A stretch of DNA of 64,000 nt from Hyphomicrobiales bacterium (lineage in GTDB: Bacteria; Pseudomonadota; Alphaproteobacteria; Rhizobiales; Rhizobiaceae), in NCBI GenBank assembly GCA_900465675.1, contig UBJR01000027.1, positions 1 through 64,000 of the forward strand. The letters are read 5' to 3'. The notes under the pieces are model-generated. The model made no database searches. It was given only the letters and a program-made list of their open reading frames with translations, and was not told the DNA's origin. Both the position numbers and the translations under genes were made by a program. The first letter of the stretch is position 1, and each line of letters opens with the position of its first letter. Of this stretch, positions 1 to 8,347 are shown piece by piece.

Positions 1-542
1 AGTTTTTCAACGATATCGGCGCTAGGGAGACCACCGGGTATTTCAAACATTCGCTTTCATCAATCGGCACAAATTCGATGACTTCCGAGACTATCCCCGC
101 ATCGCGGCAACCAAAGCCATGATAGCATAAGGAAGCACACCCGCCTTCACCTTGTGTGCCCCCTTCGATCCACGCAACTTTACGGACGCGATCTTGAAAC
201 TTCCAAAAGAAGGTACGCTCCGATTGCAGTGACAGATTCAAGCGGACGTTACTCGTCGAGCAGTTCGGCTCAGGAGCGCGGGCTTTGCAAAGCTACAACG
301 GCAGTGCGCGATGGGACGCGAACGGATGGGCTATGCGCACGGCGAAGTATGCTGGACGCCTTTCCCGTGTCCCGAAATCATCCGTAGATAAAGGCCGAAA
401 GTTCATCCGGCGTCCCGTCGGGGAATGAGCTTTTCAAATGGTCGAGAAAGGCGGAGACGCGCGCGTTGAGCAGGCGTAGCGAACGATCCGCCTCTCATGC
501 TCCAGCCTGCCCATGATAATTTCGGGTGCATGCCGCATTCCC
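1..542. other. No recognisable gene (left edge)
   Basis: I found no open frame here that resembles a known protein or has a convincing ribosome-binding site. The stretch lies downstream of the relaxase gene that ends at 543 on the minus strand. It may be a decayed or untranslated spacer, or part of a feature continuing beyond the left edge. Confidence 0.4.
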
Positions 543-2789
543 CTATCGTTCCTGTTCGTCCCGATCGCGTTTTTGCTCGGCCTCGTGCTGAAGCTCTTCC
601 GATCTCGGCACGAGCTGTTTGGCAGGGACAGTTCGATTTTCGCCGCCACTTCCATGCAGCGACGCGTCTTGTTCACCGTAACCATTTGCGCGTCCAGCTC
701 GGTCATCGTCGGCGCGGTCCTTCGCCCGATTGCGCGAGCGCTCGGCCGCTGCGATTGCCACACGCAGTTCTTCGTCAGCCTCTGCAATCTCGCGCAGATA
801 GCTATTGCCCGAGGCGCCGAGCTCGGCTGCCGTCGCCATCTCAAAGTTCAAGCTCGCCTGCAAGGACGCCTTATCGGCTCGAATTTCGTCATCGTCAGCC
901 AATTCGATCCGCTCGCGATAATATTCGACCTCGACCATGATGTTGTTTCCAACCTCGACGGCTTCGGGCCCGTGGCGTGCAACAGCCTCATCCCACTGAC
1001 GATTGGCGTCGTCCGGTCTGGCCGACCCGCTGCTTGGCGCGCGATCCTCAACCTGCTCCGCCAGTTCCATCATCTCGCGACGAACATCGACGTGCTCCCG
1101 GGCGGCCGCGGCAATTTCCTCGAAATTGCTCCGATCATCCCGCGGCATGATCCGCTCCGCCTGGAAAAGGGCGGTCTCAACGCGTTTTTCGTACGCCTCG
1201 AATTCCGATCGTGTCATGGTGCTCATGTTTTCGATCTCCGCAACCTCAAAAATACTAACCAATTTGGTTTGGAATTGCGAGCCGTTTTCGCGCTCGCCCG
1301 ATTGCTTTTCGGCGACGAACTCTCGCCTTCCAAGTGCTGTATTAACCCGGAAAATCCTGCTTTTTGCAAATTCAGACGCGCCGATATCGTCACTGTCTCG
1401 TGCGAGGTCTTCCCAGGCACCGTGAACTGTTTCAGTATAGGCTTGGCTTTTTGAGGTTCTCGTTGAGGTCACGACCTCGCGCCGTTTTCTATCGTATCGG
1501 CGCGCAGCGCTATCGGACGTTCCCACATGCTCGGTGCGGCCTTCCCGGTTGATCGGGCGAACCTGATTTTTGGTATAGGAGGCAGCATTCGCCTGATCAC
1601 GGCGATCGGTCATTTCCATCCGTATACCATGCTCGCGGGCATGCTGCGCCAAACCTTCGCGCCAGCGCCGGAAAGATGCGATCGATGTCTCGACACGTTC
1701 GCCGTCCTCGGATCGCATGGCAACGATTGCGTGAACATGGACGTGCGGTCGCTTACCGCCGGCCGACTCGGTTTTGGGATCCTGACCTGGATCATGAAGA
1801 GAGAAAACGTACCGGTGCTGACCAAACTCCGCCGCCAGGAACTCTCGGGCCGCCGCGCGAAAAGCCTCGACATCGGTTCCGGCCCTCGCGGACATGACAA
1901 GGTGCATTACATCGCGCGGCTTGCGGCTATGCAGTTCGCCCCTCCACTGCAGTTGCACCAGATCGCCCGCCAGTTTAGCGTCCGTTATCGTCTCCCCGCG
2001 ATTGTCTCGAACGCCACCGTCAGCTCGCTCGACGAGTTTGCGCAAACGTGCGGTCCCATATTCGACGCCATTGCCATAGCCGGTAAAATGGAACTCGGCC
2101 GATCGGCCCCCGTTTTCCGACATTCGCGCCTGAACGATCTCTTGCGCCTTTTCATCAGCTGTCAGCCGCTCGCCGGCCCGGTCTCGCAAGACGGCAACAC
2201 CATCGATCCGGTAATGGTCCTGACGCTCTTGCACGGCGAATGCAAACGAGCGCTTTCCCAGCGCCGTACTCACGATATCGCGGGCCCACGCGTCCAGCGC
2301 CTGCCCTTCATCGGGCCTCCGCTTGACGTCGATACGAAATGTCCCGATGTCGCGGCTCTCGGCACGGTTGCCCATCAGGTGCGCCCAGTCCTCAGAAAGG
2401 CCCGCGACCGCCCCCCGGCCGCGCAGTTCTTCGCCCGCCTGATTTTCCATCGCCACATCGCCGTTTCGAGAGATATAGCTCGCCATGGCGCCCAGGCGTC
2501 CGCCGCCGCCGAACGATGTCATCTTCACGACCGCGGGCTGACTTCCGCCGGCAAGTCCGGCAAACCGTGTTGCCATCGAACGCGGCGCCGGCCCGGGCCA
2601 CGCGAGGCCTTCACGTGCGGCTCTCCCGCCGACATTGAGACGGCCGCCAACGCCGCCGCCTGAAGCAACTCCCCGCCGCCGGCGCTCTTCCTCCTCACTG
2701 GGAGAATTTCGGCCGATCAACCGCTCGTGCAGGTATGCCGCTCGGCGCTGCTCCCATTCCGCCGTAAAGGCGCCGAGAAAAATTTCCAT
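543..2789 (-). CDS. Relaxase / mobilization nuclease (MOBP-like)
   Basis: 748-residue predicted relaxase, which would nick oriT and pilot the transferred strand. A likely catalytic Tyr is Tyr105 in MASYISR (motif I). The metal-binding histidine triad (motif III) is PHVHVHAIV with His349, His351 and His353. The C-terminal half is charged and helical with no recognised helicase domain. The start codon overlaps the stop of the upstream MobC-like gene (TGATG), implying translational coupling and supporting this start, although the first ~70 residues are low-complexity and Met72 or Met90 would also keep the motifs. The oriT with an RP4/VirD2-type nic core lies about 490 bp upstream, which fits a MOBP enzyme. 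No type IV secretion or coupling-protein gene is in the window, so the plasmid may be mobilizable rather than self-transmissible unless those genes lie outside. The family is clear; the subfamily is inferred. Confidence 0.85.
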   Translation of the reverse strand: MEIFLGAFTAEWEQRRAAYLHERLIGRNSPSEEEERRRRGVASGGGVGGRLNVGGRAAREGLAWPGPAPRSMATRFAGLAGGSQPAVVKMTSFGGGGRLGAMASYISRNGDVAMENQAGEELRGRGAVAGLSEDWAHLMGNRAESRDIGTFRIDVKRRPDEGQALDAWARDIVSTALGKRSFAFAVQERQDHYRIDGVAVLRDRAGERLTADEKAQEIVQARMSENGGRSAEFHFTGYGNGVEYGTARLRKLVERADGGVRDNRGETITDAKLAGDLVQLQWRGELHSRKPRDVMHLVMSARAGTDVEAFRAAAREFLAAEFGQHRYVFSLHDPGQDPKTESAGGKRPHVHVHAIVAMRSEDGERVETSIASFRRWREGLAQHAREHGIRMEMTDRRDQANAASYTKNQVRPINREGRTEHVGTSDSAARRYDRKRREVVTSTRTSKSQAYTETVHGAWEDLARDSDDIGASEFAKSRIFRVNTALGRREFVAEKQSGERENGSQFQTKLVSIFEVAEIENMSTMTRSEFEAYEKRVETALFQAERIMPRDDRSNFEEIAAAAREHVDVRREMMELAEQVEDRAPSSGSARPDDANRQWDEAVARHGPEAVEVGNNIMVEVEYYRERIELADDDEIRADKASLQASLNFEMATAAELGASGNSYLREIAEADEELRVAIAAAERSRNRAKDRADDDRAGRANGYGEQDASLHGSGGENRTVPAKQLVPRSEELQHEAEQKRDRDEQER

Positions 2790-3193
2790 CAGTCCCGACG
2801 TCCAATCCTACGGCCTGGCCGGCTGGCGAGACGCTGCAACTCAAGAGCAAGGCCCGCGACAAGGGGCTGCAGCTCGCGCAGGTCAGCGATGGCGTCTGCC
2901 GGAACGGAACGTTGATACGAGCGCCGAACGAGACTGTTGAGGTTCACTCCAATGGCCCGCAGGTCACGATGAAGAAGCTCAAAAACCACCCGATCGTCTT
3001 CCGACAGGAACGGTAAGATGCCGGCACCATCAAGCGTCAATGAGCGCATAAACGCCGACACCGACATCTCCGACTGCCTGGCTGCGACTTCGACAGCGGC
3101 GAGCTCTGGCGCGGAAAAACGCGCATGGACGACACGCTCCTTACGCTCCTTGACAGCAGGCACCGCAGGTCGTGACCTTCCATTTTCGACCAT
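2789..3193 (-). CDS. MobC-like relaxosome accessory protein
   Basis: 134-residue basic protein. The first ~60 residues (ARFSAPELAAVEVAARQSEM, then an SVSAFMRSLTLDG segment) have the pattern of a ribbon-helix-helix DNA-binding domain as in MobC proteins. The second half (around GVNLNSLVRR) resembles the conserved MobC C-terminal region. It sits directly before the relaxase with a TGATG overlap and downstream of the inferred oriT, so it probably binds oriT and helps the relaxase load. It could also autoregulate the operon, as RHH relaxosome proteins often do. Confidence 0.75.
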   Translation of the reverse strand: MVENGRSRPAVPAVKERKERVVHARFSAPELAAVEVAARQSEMSVSAFMRSLTLDGAGILPFLSEDDRVVFELLHRDLRAIGVNLNSLVRRSYQRSVPADAIADLRELQPLVAGLALELQRLASRPGRRIGRRD

Positions 3194-3253
3194 GCCGTCG
3201 TCTCTTCACGTGTTCGCCGCAGGCGGCATCGGCGGCCCGTCCGCCGATCGTCA

Positions 3254-3290
3254 GCAAATTTGTATCACAAATTTGCGTATCCTGCCAAAC
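3254..3290 (+). other. oriT: Origin of transfer (oriT) with nic core
   Basis: A perfect 10-bp inverted repeat (GCAAATTTGT, loop ATC, ACAAATTTGC; 3254-3276) is followed immediately by GTATCCTGCC. TATCCTG at 3278-3284 matches the nic core of RP4-type and VirD2/T-border relaxases, which cut after the G, so the predicted nick lies between 3284 and 3285 on the plus strand. Inverted repeat followed by nic is the RP4 oriT layout. It lies between the mobC-relaxase operon and the divergent virC1-like gene, where an oriT is expected. The sequence match is direct; function is inferred. Confidence 0.75.
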
Positions 3291-3660
3291 CAATATAACC
3301 TATTTCAGTTCATAAAAGCCAAACTTAACCTGGCACCGTAAAGGCCACATTCATACTCGTAACACTCATCGGAAGTTTGACCCTTCCACATCACATGACC
3401 AACTCGTGTGAAACATCGATAGCGTTGCTGGAAAGAGGAAAGTGAAAGTTATATAGTGAAAATTAGAGGACTCATGGGGTGCGGATGATCTTCCACAAGA
3501 TATGAGACAATGCTTCGAAAGAGTGTCATCGGACTACCTAGTGGATGATCTGGGATGTGATGCACCCAAGCAAAAAGCGACTGGACGTCTGCAATTTTTG
3601 ACCTATTATAGTTCATATTTCGAGCATGGCGCCGAAACAGTTCCGTAGCGGGAGAAGGTC
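3291..3660. other. Divergent intergenic region of the mobilization block
   Basis: About 370 bp of AT-richer DNA between oriT and the virC1-like gene. It should hold promoters for the rightward genes and any overdrive-like VirC1/VirC2 binding site. A TATAGT hexamer near 3608 could serve as a -10 element, but I see no convincing -35 partner. No open frame is credible. Confidence 0.4.
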
Positions 3661-4371
3661 ATGCCTCGGACCTATGCAGTCGTCAGTAACAAGGGCGGCG
3701 CCGGCAAGACAACGATGGCGACGTTGATTGCCGGCGAATACGCTCTATCGGATCAGCGCGTCCTGATGATTGACGCCGACAGCCGTCAAAATCTGGCCGG
3801 CTGGTGGAAGCTCTGCCACAGCAAGGGCAATGTACCGGATAATATCGAGGTGACGATTGCGGCGACCCAACGGGCAATCGACGATTTCCTGAAGAAGCTC
3901 GCCAGCTTTTTCGATGTCGTCCTGATCGATGCGCCCGGTGTCGATAGCGTGCTGCAGACGACGATCATTCGATCGTCGGACGTGGTCCTTTCACCGGTAC
4001 AGCCGGGCATCAAGGAAATCGAGGCCGCCGGCCAAACCGTCGCTGAGGTGAACGACATCAACGATCGCCTCGGTTTATCGATCGTGCATATGAACGTGCG
4101 CACCCGTATCACGCTGCCCGGCCGCAATCTTGAAGCCTATCGCTACATCCGGCCGTTCGTGGCAGGTCTTCTCGATGCGCACTACCATACGATGCTTCTG
4201 GAAACCGAGCTTTACGAACGCAATATCTATCGCGAGATCCAGAACGGCCTCGGGACACTCCAGATGCAGGACGTGACAGACTCAGTCCGGAAGGCGCGTC
4301 TCGAAGTAAAGGCGCTGGTCGATGAGATCGACATTCGCCAGGTGGCCGGACCGGCTGAGGCGGCGGCATGA
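3661..4371 (+). CDS. ParA/MinD-family ATPase, VirC1-like
   Basis: 236-residue deviant-Walker ATPase. KGGAGKTT at residues 11-18 is the ParA-type Walker A, LMIDADSRQNLAGWW follows as the A' region, and DVVLIDAPG is the Walker B segment. Size and position match VirC1 of Agrobacterium, a ParA-like protein that binds overdrive DNA and helps assemble relaxosomes and bring them to the transfer channel. It lies next to oriT, diverges from mobC-relaxase, and overlaps the next gene by 4 nt (ATGA). A plasmid-partition role is less likely because repA elsewhere in the window supplies partition. The family call is firm; the VirC1 role is inferred from context. Confidence 0.8.
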   Translation: MPRTYAVVSNKGGAGKTTMATLIAGEYALSDQRVLMIDADSRQNLAGWWKLCHSKGNVPDNIEVTIAATQRAIDDFLKKLASFFDVVLIDAPGVDSVLQTTIIRSSDVVLSPVQPGIKEIEAAGQTVAEVNDINDRLGLSIVHMNVRTRITLPGRNLEAYRYIRPFVAGLLDAHYHTMLLETELYERNIYREIQNGLGTLQMQDVTDSVRKARLEVKALVDEIDIRQVAGPAEAAA

Positions 4372-4787
4372 ACAAAGGGGCGATCGACTTCAAGCAGTTC
4401 TCTCTCGCGCCACGCCGAAAGCCTGCAGTTCAGGATACAAACGAAGGCCGGCTTGAGGTTGCCGCTGACGAGCAAGCCGCCGATTTGCACGATCAGGCTC
4501 CGGCGCCTCTCGACAATGACCGCGGCCGCCAAACGGCGCTTCCGCGCCTTCCCGAAGACGAGCGGCAACGGCGAAGCGCAAAGCGGGCTGCCGATCAGGA
4601 CGATACCCGGCGGCGCCTGAAAAGCCTGAAGCGCGCCAAAGACCGCGCCATCAAATTTTACGTCAATGTGCCGCTGGAGCAGGAGATGAAGGCGCGTCTC
4701 GTGAGAGCGGCTCATGAAAACGAAGTGAAGATGACGGTTATCATGCAGGCTGCCATTGAAACCTATCTCGAAGACAACGGCTATTGA
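4368..4787 (+). CDS. VirC2-like ribbon-helix-helix protein
   Basis: 139 residues, translationally coupled to the virC1-like gene (ATGA overlap). The first ~90 residues are polar and probably disordered. The C-terminal 45 residues (IKFYVNVPLEQEMKARLVRA, then NEVKMTVIMQAAIETYLE) have the strand-helix-helix pattern of an RHH DNA-binding domain. VirC2 is likewise an RHH protein encoded directly after virC1 and binding near the T-DNA border, so this is probably its mobilization counterpart binding near oriT. Clearly shorter than VirC2 of Ti plasmids (about 200 residues). Family assignment rests on order and fold pattern. Confidence 0.6.
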   Translation: MNKGAIDFKQFSLAPRRKPAVQDTNEGRLEVAADEQAADLHDQAPAPLDNDRGRQTALPRLPEDERQRRSAKRAADQDDTRRRLKSLKRAKDRAIKFYVNVPLEQEMKARLVRAAHENEVKMTVIMQAAIETYLEDNGY

Positions 4788-4795
4788 ACAGCAGC

Positions 4796-4830
4796 ATCTG
4801 GACACGCCGGTCGATCCGGCGTGTCCAGAT
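4796..4830. terminator. Bidirectional terminator hairpin
   Basis: Perfect 15-bp inverted repeat (ATCTGGACACGCCGG, loop TCGAT, matching right arm) placed 9 bp after the stop of the virC2-like gene and 20 bp from the end of the convergent small gene. Its position between convergent genes suits a shared terminator. There is no long T-run, so efficiency is uncertain. Confidence 0.65.
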
Positions 4831-4850
4831 CAAGCGCGCCGTGGGCCGCC

Positions 4851-5015
4851 TCAAAATGGGGGCTCGACCTCGATGCGGCCGTCGAGTTCGGCCCAGATGA
4901 CTTCGCGCTCGGCCAGCGCCAGGTCGAGCTCGGCTTCAAGCGCCCGGCGTTCCCAGGTGGTTTCGGCGTTACGGGCTTCAGCGCGCAGTTCTTCGATATG
5001 CTGGTCGATGGTCAT
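4851..5015 (-). CDS. Small conserved-looking acidic helical protein
   Basis: 54 residues starting MTIDQHIEELRAEARNAE, rich in Glu, Ala and Leu and probably one long helix or coiled coil. The start at 5015 is set by AAGGAG about 7 nt upstream; the longer reading frame beyond it looks non-coding. It ends facing the mobilization operon across the terminator hairpin. I do not recognise a family. Size and charge would suit a regulatory or antirestriction-type accessory protein, but nothing in the sequence shows this. Confidence 0.55.
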   Translation of the reverse strand: MTIDQHIEELRAEARNAETTWERRALEAELDLALAEREVIWAELDGRIEVEPPF

Positions 5016-5289
5016 CGTCGTCTCCTTGACGTTTGTGGAAGATGACGGCGGCACGCAGGGTGGGGAGAGGCAGGTCCAGGCTCGTGGAACACGACCGGCG
5101 GAGCCGGCGCGCGGAGGAACCGATTTTGTCGAAGTGCAGTGAAACGGAACGGAGAGAAAATCGGAGGGGCCGCGCGGCCTTGAGCTGGCTCTTCCCACCC
5201 GGCACAATCGCCCGGTCTGAGCAGACAGGTTTCCCTCTCGTTGGGCACCCCTTCCTGCTTGCCATCGGCCGCTGCGGGCAGCCGTTGCC

Positions 5290-6480
5290 ATGAGGCGGTT
5301 CCGGTTCGATAGTGTCGAATGCGATGAGGATCACCCGGATTTCGCGGGACTGCTGGCCCGCGCCTACCGCGCCAAAGTCCGACCGCTGTGTCTCTGCCGT
5401 GAGCAGGCGGCGCCGATGTACATCGCAGATATCGGCAATCAACTGGTCATCAAGCGCATGCCGCTTTCCGGTGAAGGCCATGACCCAGCATGTCCCTCCT
5501 ATGAACCGCCCTACGAATTGTCCGGGCTCGGCCCGCTGATGGGAAGTGCAATCCAGATGGATGCCTCTCTCGGGTCAGCCTCATTGAAGCTTGATTTTTC
5601 CCTTTCCAAGCGCGCCGGGAGCAATCGTCCCGGCGTACCGGAACCTACCGGCGAAAGCGTGAAAGCGGAAAGCAGAAAGCTGTCGCTACGCGCCCTGTTG
5701 CATTTCCTGTGGCATGAGAGCGGCCTGACCGAATGGACCGCGCACTGGGCCGGAAAGCGCCACTGGTGGCAGGTCTATCATCATCTGCTGGAGGCCGCCG
5801 GCAACATGGCGGTGCGCGGCGAGAGCCTGTCGGAGCGGTTGCTCATTCCCGAGCCTTTCAGGGCCGAGGATAAGACAGCGATCGAACACAGGCGGGCGCA
5901 GAAGATGGCTGGTCTTTTCCAGCAAGGTCCGAAGCGCCTGATGTTGCTTGTCAGCGAGGTCAAGGAATTTACGGAGGCGAGAGACGGCCGGCTCGTGGTG
6001 GTCAAGCATATGCCGGGCTTCCGGCTTTATCTTGAAGACACGGCCTGGAAGAGCGTGCAGCGCCGCTTCGAAGCGGAATTTGCTCTCTGGCAAAGCGGGG
6101 AAAACCTGCACCTGATGCTGATCGCGACGATCGGCAGCGGCAAAGCCGGGATCGTCACCATCGACGAGATCGCGCTGATGTGCGTCAGTGAACAGTGGCT
6201 GCCGATCGAAAATGCTTTCGAGCAAAAACTCGTCGGGCGGTTGACGCGGTTACGCTTGAAGTCGGTCAAGGGTCTGCGTTTCAACCTTGGCCGAAACCGA
6301 CCTTTGGCCAACGCGATGCTGCTGGAGACGAAACCGCGGCCGCATGCGCTCTACATCGTGCCGCCGTCGGCCGGCGCTGATTTTGAGGAAGCACTCAAGA
6401 AAATGATAGAAGCGCGGCCCGATCTTGGCGCCTGGGTCTGGCGCGTGGTCGAGGGCGATATGCCGCCAATCCCGACGTGA
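5290..6480 (+). CDS. DUF1173 family protein
   Basis: 396 residues. An early Cys-containing segment (CLCREQAAPMYI), a GHDPACPSYEP motif and the central FLWHESGLTEWTAHWAGKRH region are features I associate with DUF1173, a family of unknown function common on rhizobial and other alphaproteobacterial plasmids. No membrane segment or signal peptide. Its Cys/His motifs near the N-terminus could bind zinc. It stands alone on the plus strand between two minus-strand small genes. The family call is fairly confident; the biochemical role is unknown. Confidence 0.75.
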   Translation: MRRFRFDSVECDEDHPDFAGLLARAYRAKVRPLCLCREQAAPMYIADIGNQLVIKRMPLSGEGHDPACPSYEPPYELSGLGPLMGSAIQMDASLGSASLKLDFSLSKRAGSNRPGVPEPTGESVKAESRKLSLRALLHFLWHESGLTEWTAHWAGKRHWWQVYHHLLEAAGNMAVRGESLSERLLIPEPFRAEDKTAIEHRRAQKMAGLFQQGPKRLMLLVSEVKEFTEARDGRLVVVKHMPGFRLYLEDTAWKSVQRRFEAEFALWQSGENLHLMLIATIGSGKAGIVTIDEIALMCVSEQWLPIENAFEQKLVGRLTRLRLKSVKGLRFNLGRNRPLANAMLLETKPRPHALYIVPPSAGADFEEALKKMIEARPDLGAWVWRVVEGDMPPIPT

Positions 6481-6489
6481 TCGTGGCGA

Positions 6490-6711
6490 TCACTCGGCCG
6501 ACGCGCCTTCAAGGAGACCGTCGTAGACTTCGAGCAGTGCATTGGTGATCGCCTGGCCGAGTGCGGCGCCTGCCGCGCGGACGTCATCTTCGGAGCCGTC
6601 GCGGGCAGCCCGTGCCAATTCGAACCCTTCCTCACTGACGATCAGCTTTGCCACCTCGATCGCCCAGAGCCCGAAATCACCACGATTGTCGATCTTGATT
6701 GCCTCTTGCAC
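6490..6711 (-). CDS. Small hypothetical protein
   Basis: 73 residues (starts MQEAIKIDNRGDFGLWAIEV), acidic and mostly helical, tail-to-tail with the DUF1173 gene with a 9-bp gap. The composition (LIVSEEGFELARAARDGSED) looks like a genuine folded protein rather than a shadow frame. No family recognised. Likely part of the plasmid accessory set that also includes the WGR and DUF736 genes. Confidence 0.55.
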   Translation of the reverse strand: MQEAIKIDNRGDFGLWAIEVAKLIVSEEGFELARAARDGSEDDVRAAGAALGQAITNALLEVYDGLLEGASAE

Positions 6712-6860
6712 GACGACGCTCCCCTTTCTTTAATGGTGAACGGCCTTTATCGGGAGAAAGCGCCGATAGCCAGAAATCATCACCGATGTGAATCGAACCT
6801 CAGTGATCGATTCAAAACTCTCGTTGGACGGAGGCGACCCAATTCGGCGACCTTGCCTAA

Positions 6861-7154
6861 ATGCCGAACTATCCATTCCATCTCTACTGCCAGCGCATCG
6901 ATGCCACCCGGAACATGGCTCGATACTACGCCATCTCTATTCAGCCGACATTGTTCGGCGAGGCCTCGGTCGTTCGTTCATGGGGACGCATCGGCAAGGC
7001 GGGCGGCGAGAAAAGCGAAGTCTTCGACAGCGAACGGGAAGCGGCTATCCACTTCCTGGCCATTGCACGCAGGAAGAAGACGAAAGGCTATAAATCGGTC
7101 GGTAGTTGTGGAAATCCGGCATGGCCAAGTGCTTTTGCTGCACCGCGTCGATGA
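6861..7154 (+). CDS. WGR domain protein
   Basis: 97 residues. The core RYYAISIQPTLFGEASVVRS, then WGRIGKAGG with the diagnostic Trp-Gly-Arg, followed by SEVFDSEREAAIHFLAIARR, matches stand-alone WGR-domain proteins found on rhizobial plasmids. WGR domains bind nucleic acid ends in PARPs and MolR-type proteins; the role of the small bacterial ones is unknown. The start MPNYPFHLYCQRID is the usual N-terminus of this group. The last ~20 residues are unusual and may be an extension caused by a lost stop. Confidence 0.8.
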   Translation: MPNYPFHLYCQRIDATRNMARYYAISIQPTLFGEASVVRSWGRIGKAGGEKSEVFDSEREAAIHFLAIARRKKTKGYKSVGSCGNPAWPSAFAAPRR

Positions 7155-7209
7155 CAACGATCGTCGCCGATGGCAGGGATTCTCGACCATTAATGATGCG
7201 GAGAAGCAA

Positions 7210-7488
7210 ATGACCACGACAAACGAAATCGCAGACAAGATTGCAGCGGAGCATGGTCTCACCAAGGCGCAGGGCAAGATGATCATCGAGGCGGTGATCG
7301 CCTCCATCACCGAGGCTGCGGTTGCCGGCAACGAGACCTCGCTGCCGGGCTTCGGCAAGTTCAAGGTCAGGGCGACGCCCGAGCGCGAAGCGCGCAACCC
7401 GTCCACGGGTGCGACCATCAAGGTCGCAGCCGCCAAGAAGCTGAGCTTCCAGCCGGCCAAAGCGCTGAAGGATGCGCTTAACAAGTGA
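7210..7488 (+). CDS. HU/IHF-family DNA-binding protein
   Basis: 92 residues. The pattern EIADKIAAEHGLTKAQGK, then LPGFGKFKVRATPER, ARNPSTG and FQPAKALKDAL is the full-length HU/IHF fold: dimerization helices, then beta arms with the RNP(S/T)G tip. It would bend and compact plasmid DNA or support recombination and transfer. Begins 55 bp after the WGR gene and ends 6 bp before a strong hairpin. The arm tip and C-terminal lysines are intact, so it is likely functional. Confidence 0.9.
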   Translation: MTTTNEIADKIAAEHGLTKAQGKMIIEAVIASITEAAVAGNETSLPGFGKFKVRATPEREARNPSTGATIKVAAAKKLSFQPAKALKDALNK

Positions 7489-7493
7489 CACAC

Positions 7494-7526
7494 CGAAAGC
7501 CCCGCTCGGATCGAGCGGGGCTTTCG
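7494..7526. terminator. Terminator hairpin shared by HU and DUF736 genes
   Basis: Perfect 15-bp inverted repeat (CGAAAGCCCCGCTCG and its complement around a GAT loop) between the convergent HU-like and DUF736 genes. The T-stretch is inside the stem rather than after it, so it may act weakly in either direction. Confidence 0.65.
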
Positions 7527-7536
7527 GGTCAATTCG

Positions 7537-7848
7537 TCAGCGGCGCGTGCTGCGCGACCAGATAAGCTGCAGACCTTCCTGCCCCTGGACTTCCGTCAGG
7601 GTCGCGTAGATCGGGGCGGGGAAGCTCGGGTCGTCGAGCTTGACCGAGATGTAGTCGCGCTCGGTTTCACGGGCCTGCTTCTGCCAGCCGGCACCGAACT
7701 CGACATTGCCGGCCAGAACCCTGAAGTCCGGTGCGTCGTCGGAGGAGCGTTCGACCCTGATAATCTTGGCCTTGACGTTGAGGTTGAGGGTCTTGATGGT
7801 GCCGGAAAAGCCGTTTTCGGAAGCGGTGAATGAGCCGATGGTTGCCAT
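7537..7848 (-). CDS. DUF736 family protein
   Basis: 103 residues starting MATIGSFTASENGFSGTIKT. The opening and the later segments APDFRVLAGNVEFGAGWQK and YISVKLDDPSFPAPIYATL are the signature of DUF736, a small beta-rich family very common on alphaproteobacterial plasmids and conjugative elements. Function unknown. The start at 7848 has AAGGA 7-8 nt upstream. Single gene ending at a shared hairpin with the HU-like gene. Confidence 0.9.
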   Translation of the reverse strand: MATIGSFTASENGFSGTIKTLNLNVKAKIIRVERSSDDAPDFRVLAGNVEFGAGWQKQARETERDYISVKLDDPSFPAPIYATLTEVQGQEGLQLIWSRSTRR

Positions 7849-8347
7849 TGTCTTGATCCTTTTCAGTTGCTCGTGCCGCGCCCATCGCGGCCTCGATGGC
7901 TGTCGACAAGACCGGAAACGATCGGACCGCACCCCTTGTGGCTGAAACGAAGTGGAGGACGGCAATTAGCCGAGGCTTTCTTGTCTCGCGAGGAATGGCC
8001 GCAGATCCGGGGTCCCCACATGACCGGTCATATGGGGTGGGCGTGGCCAGGGGAAGAAAACGAGCAAGCCGTTGCGGGAAGACGATCGAGCCGAGCCCGC
8101 GAGGCGTTTTTTGGTCAGACAAGCCGCATCGAGACCGCGGTGGGCGAGCCGTAGCTTGAGGATGGGCCCGACCATGGCACCGTCAGCGTCCGGCGTGATT
8201 CCGGACGGCGTTGCCAAGCATACCCAGTATCGGGAATTGAAGGCACCAGAGGCTGGCCGCGTGACTTCGCTCCGATGTGCCAAATAGGAATTCAGGACGG
8301 AGCCGACGTGATCGGCCTGATGCCGGAACTCGCGACGGTGCCACCGG
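7849..8347. other. Intergenic, no gene recognised
   Basis: About 500 bp between the DUF736 start and the end of the PemK-like toxin. The frames here lack family resemblance. It contains a perfect 12-bp palindrome ATGACCGGTCAT near 8020, a possible regulatory site, and presumably the DUF736 promoter. Confidence 0.4.

Noticed and set aside
154..387. 77-residue plus-strand reading frame at the left edge
   Set aside because: Composition is unlike a folded protein, no ribosome site and no family resemblance.
513..2663. Several long plus-strand frames
   Set aside because: They are antisense shadows of the relaxase gene, which has clear catalytic motifs on the minus strand.
8020..8031. Palindrome ATGACCGGTCAT
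   Set aside because: A 12-bp palindrome occurs readily by chance in a window of this size and no second copy or associated gene start supports a function.
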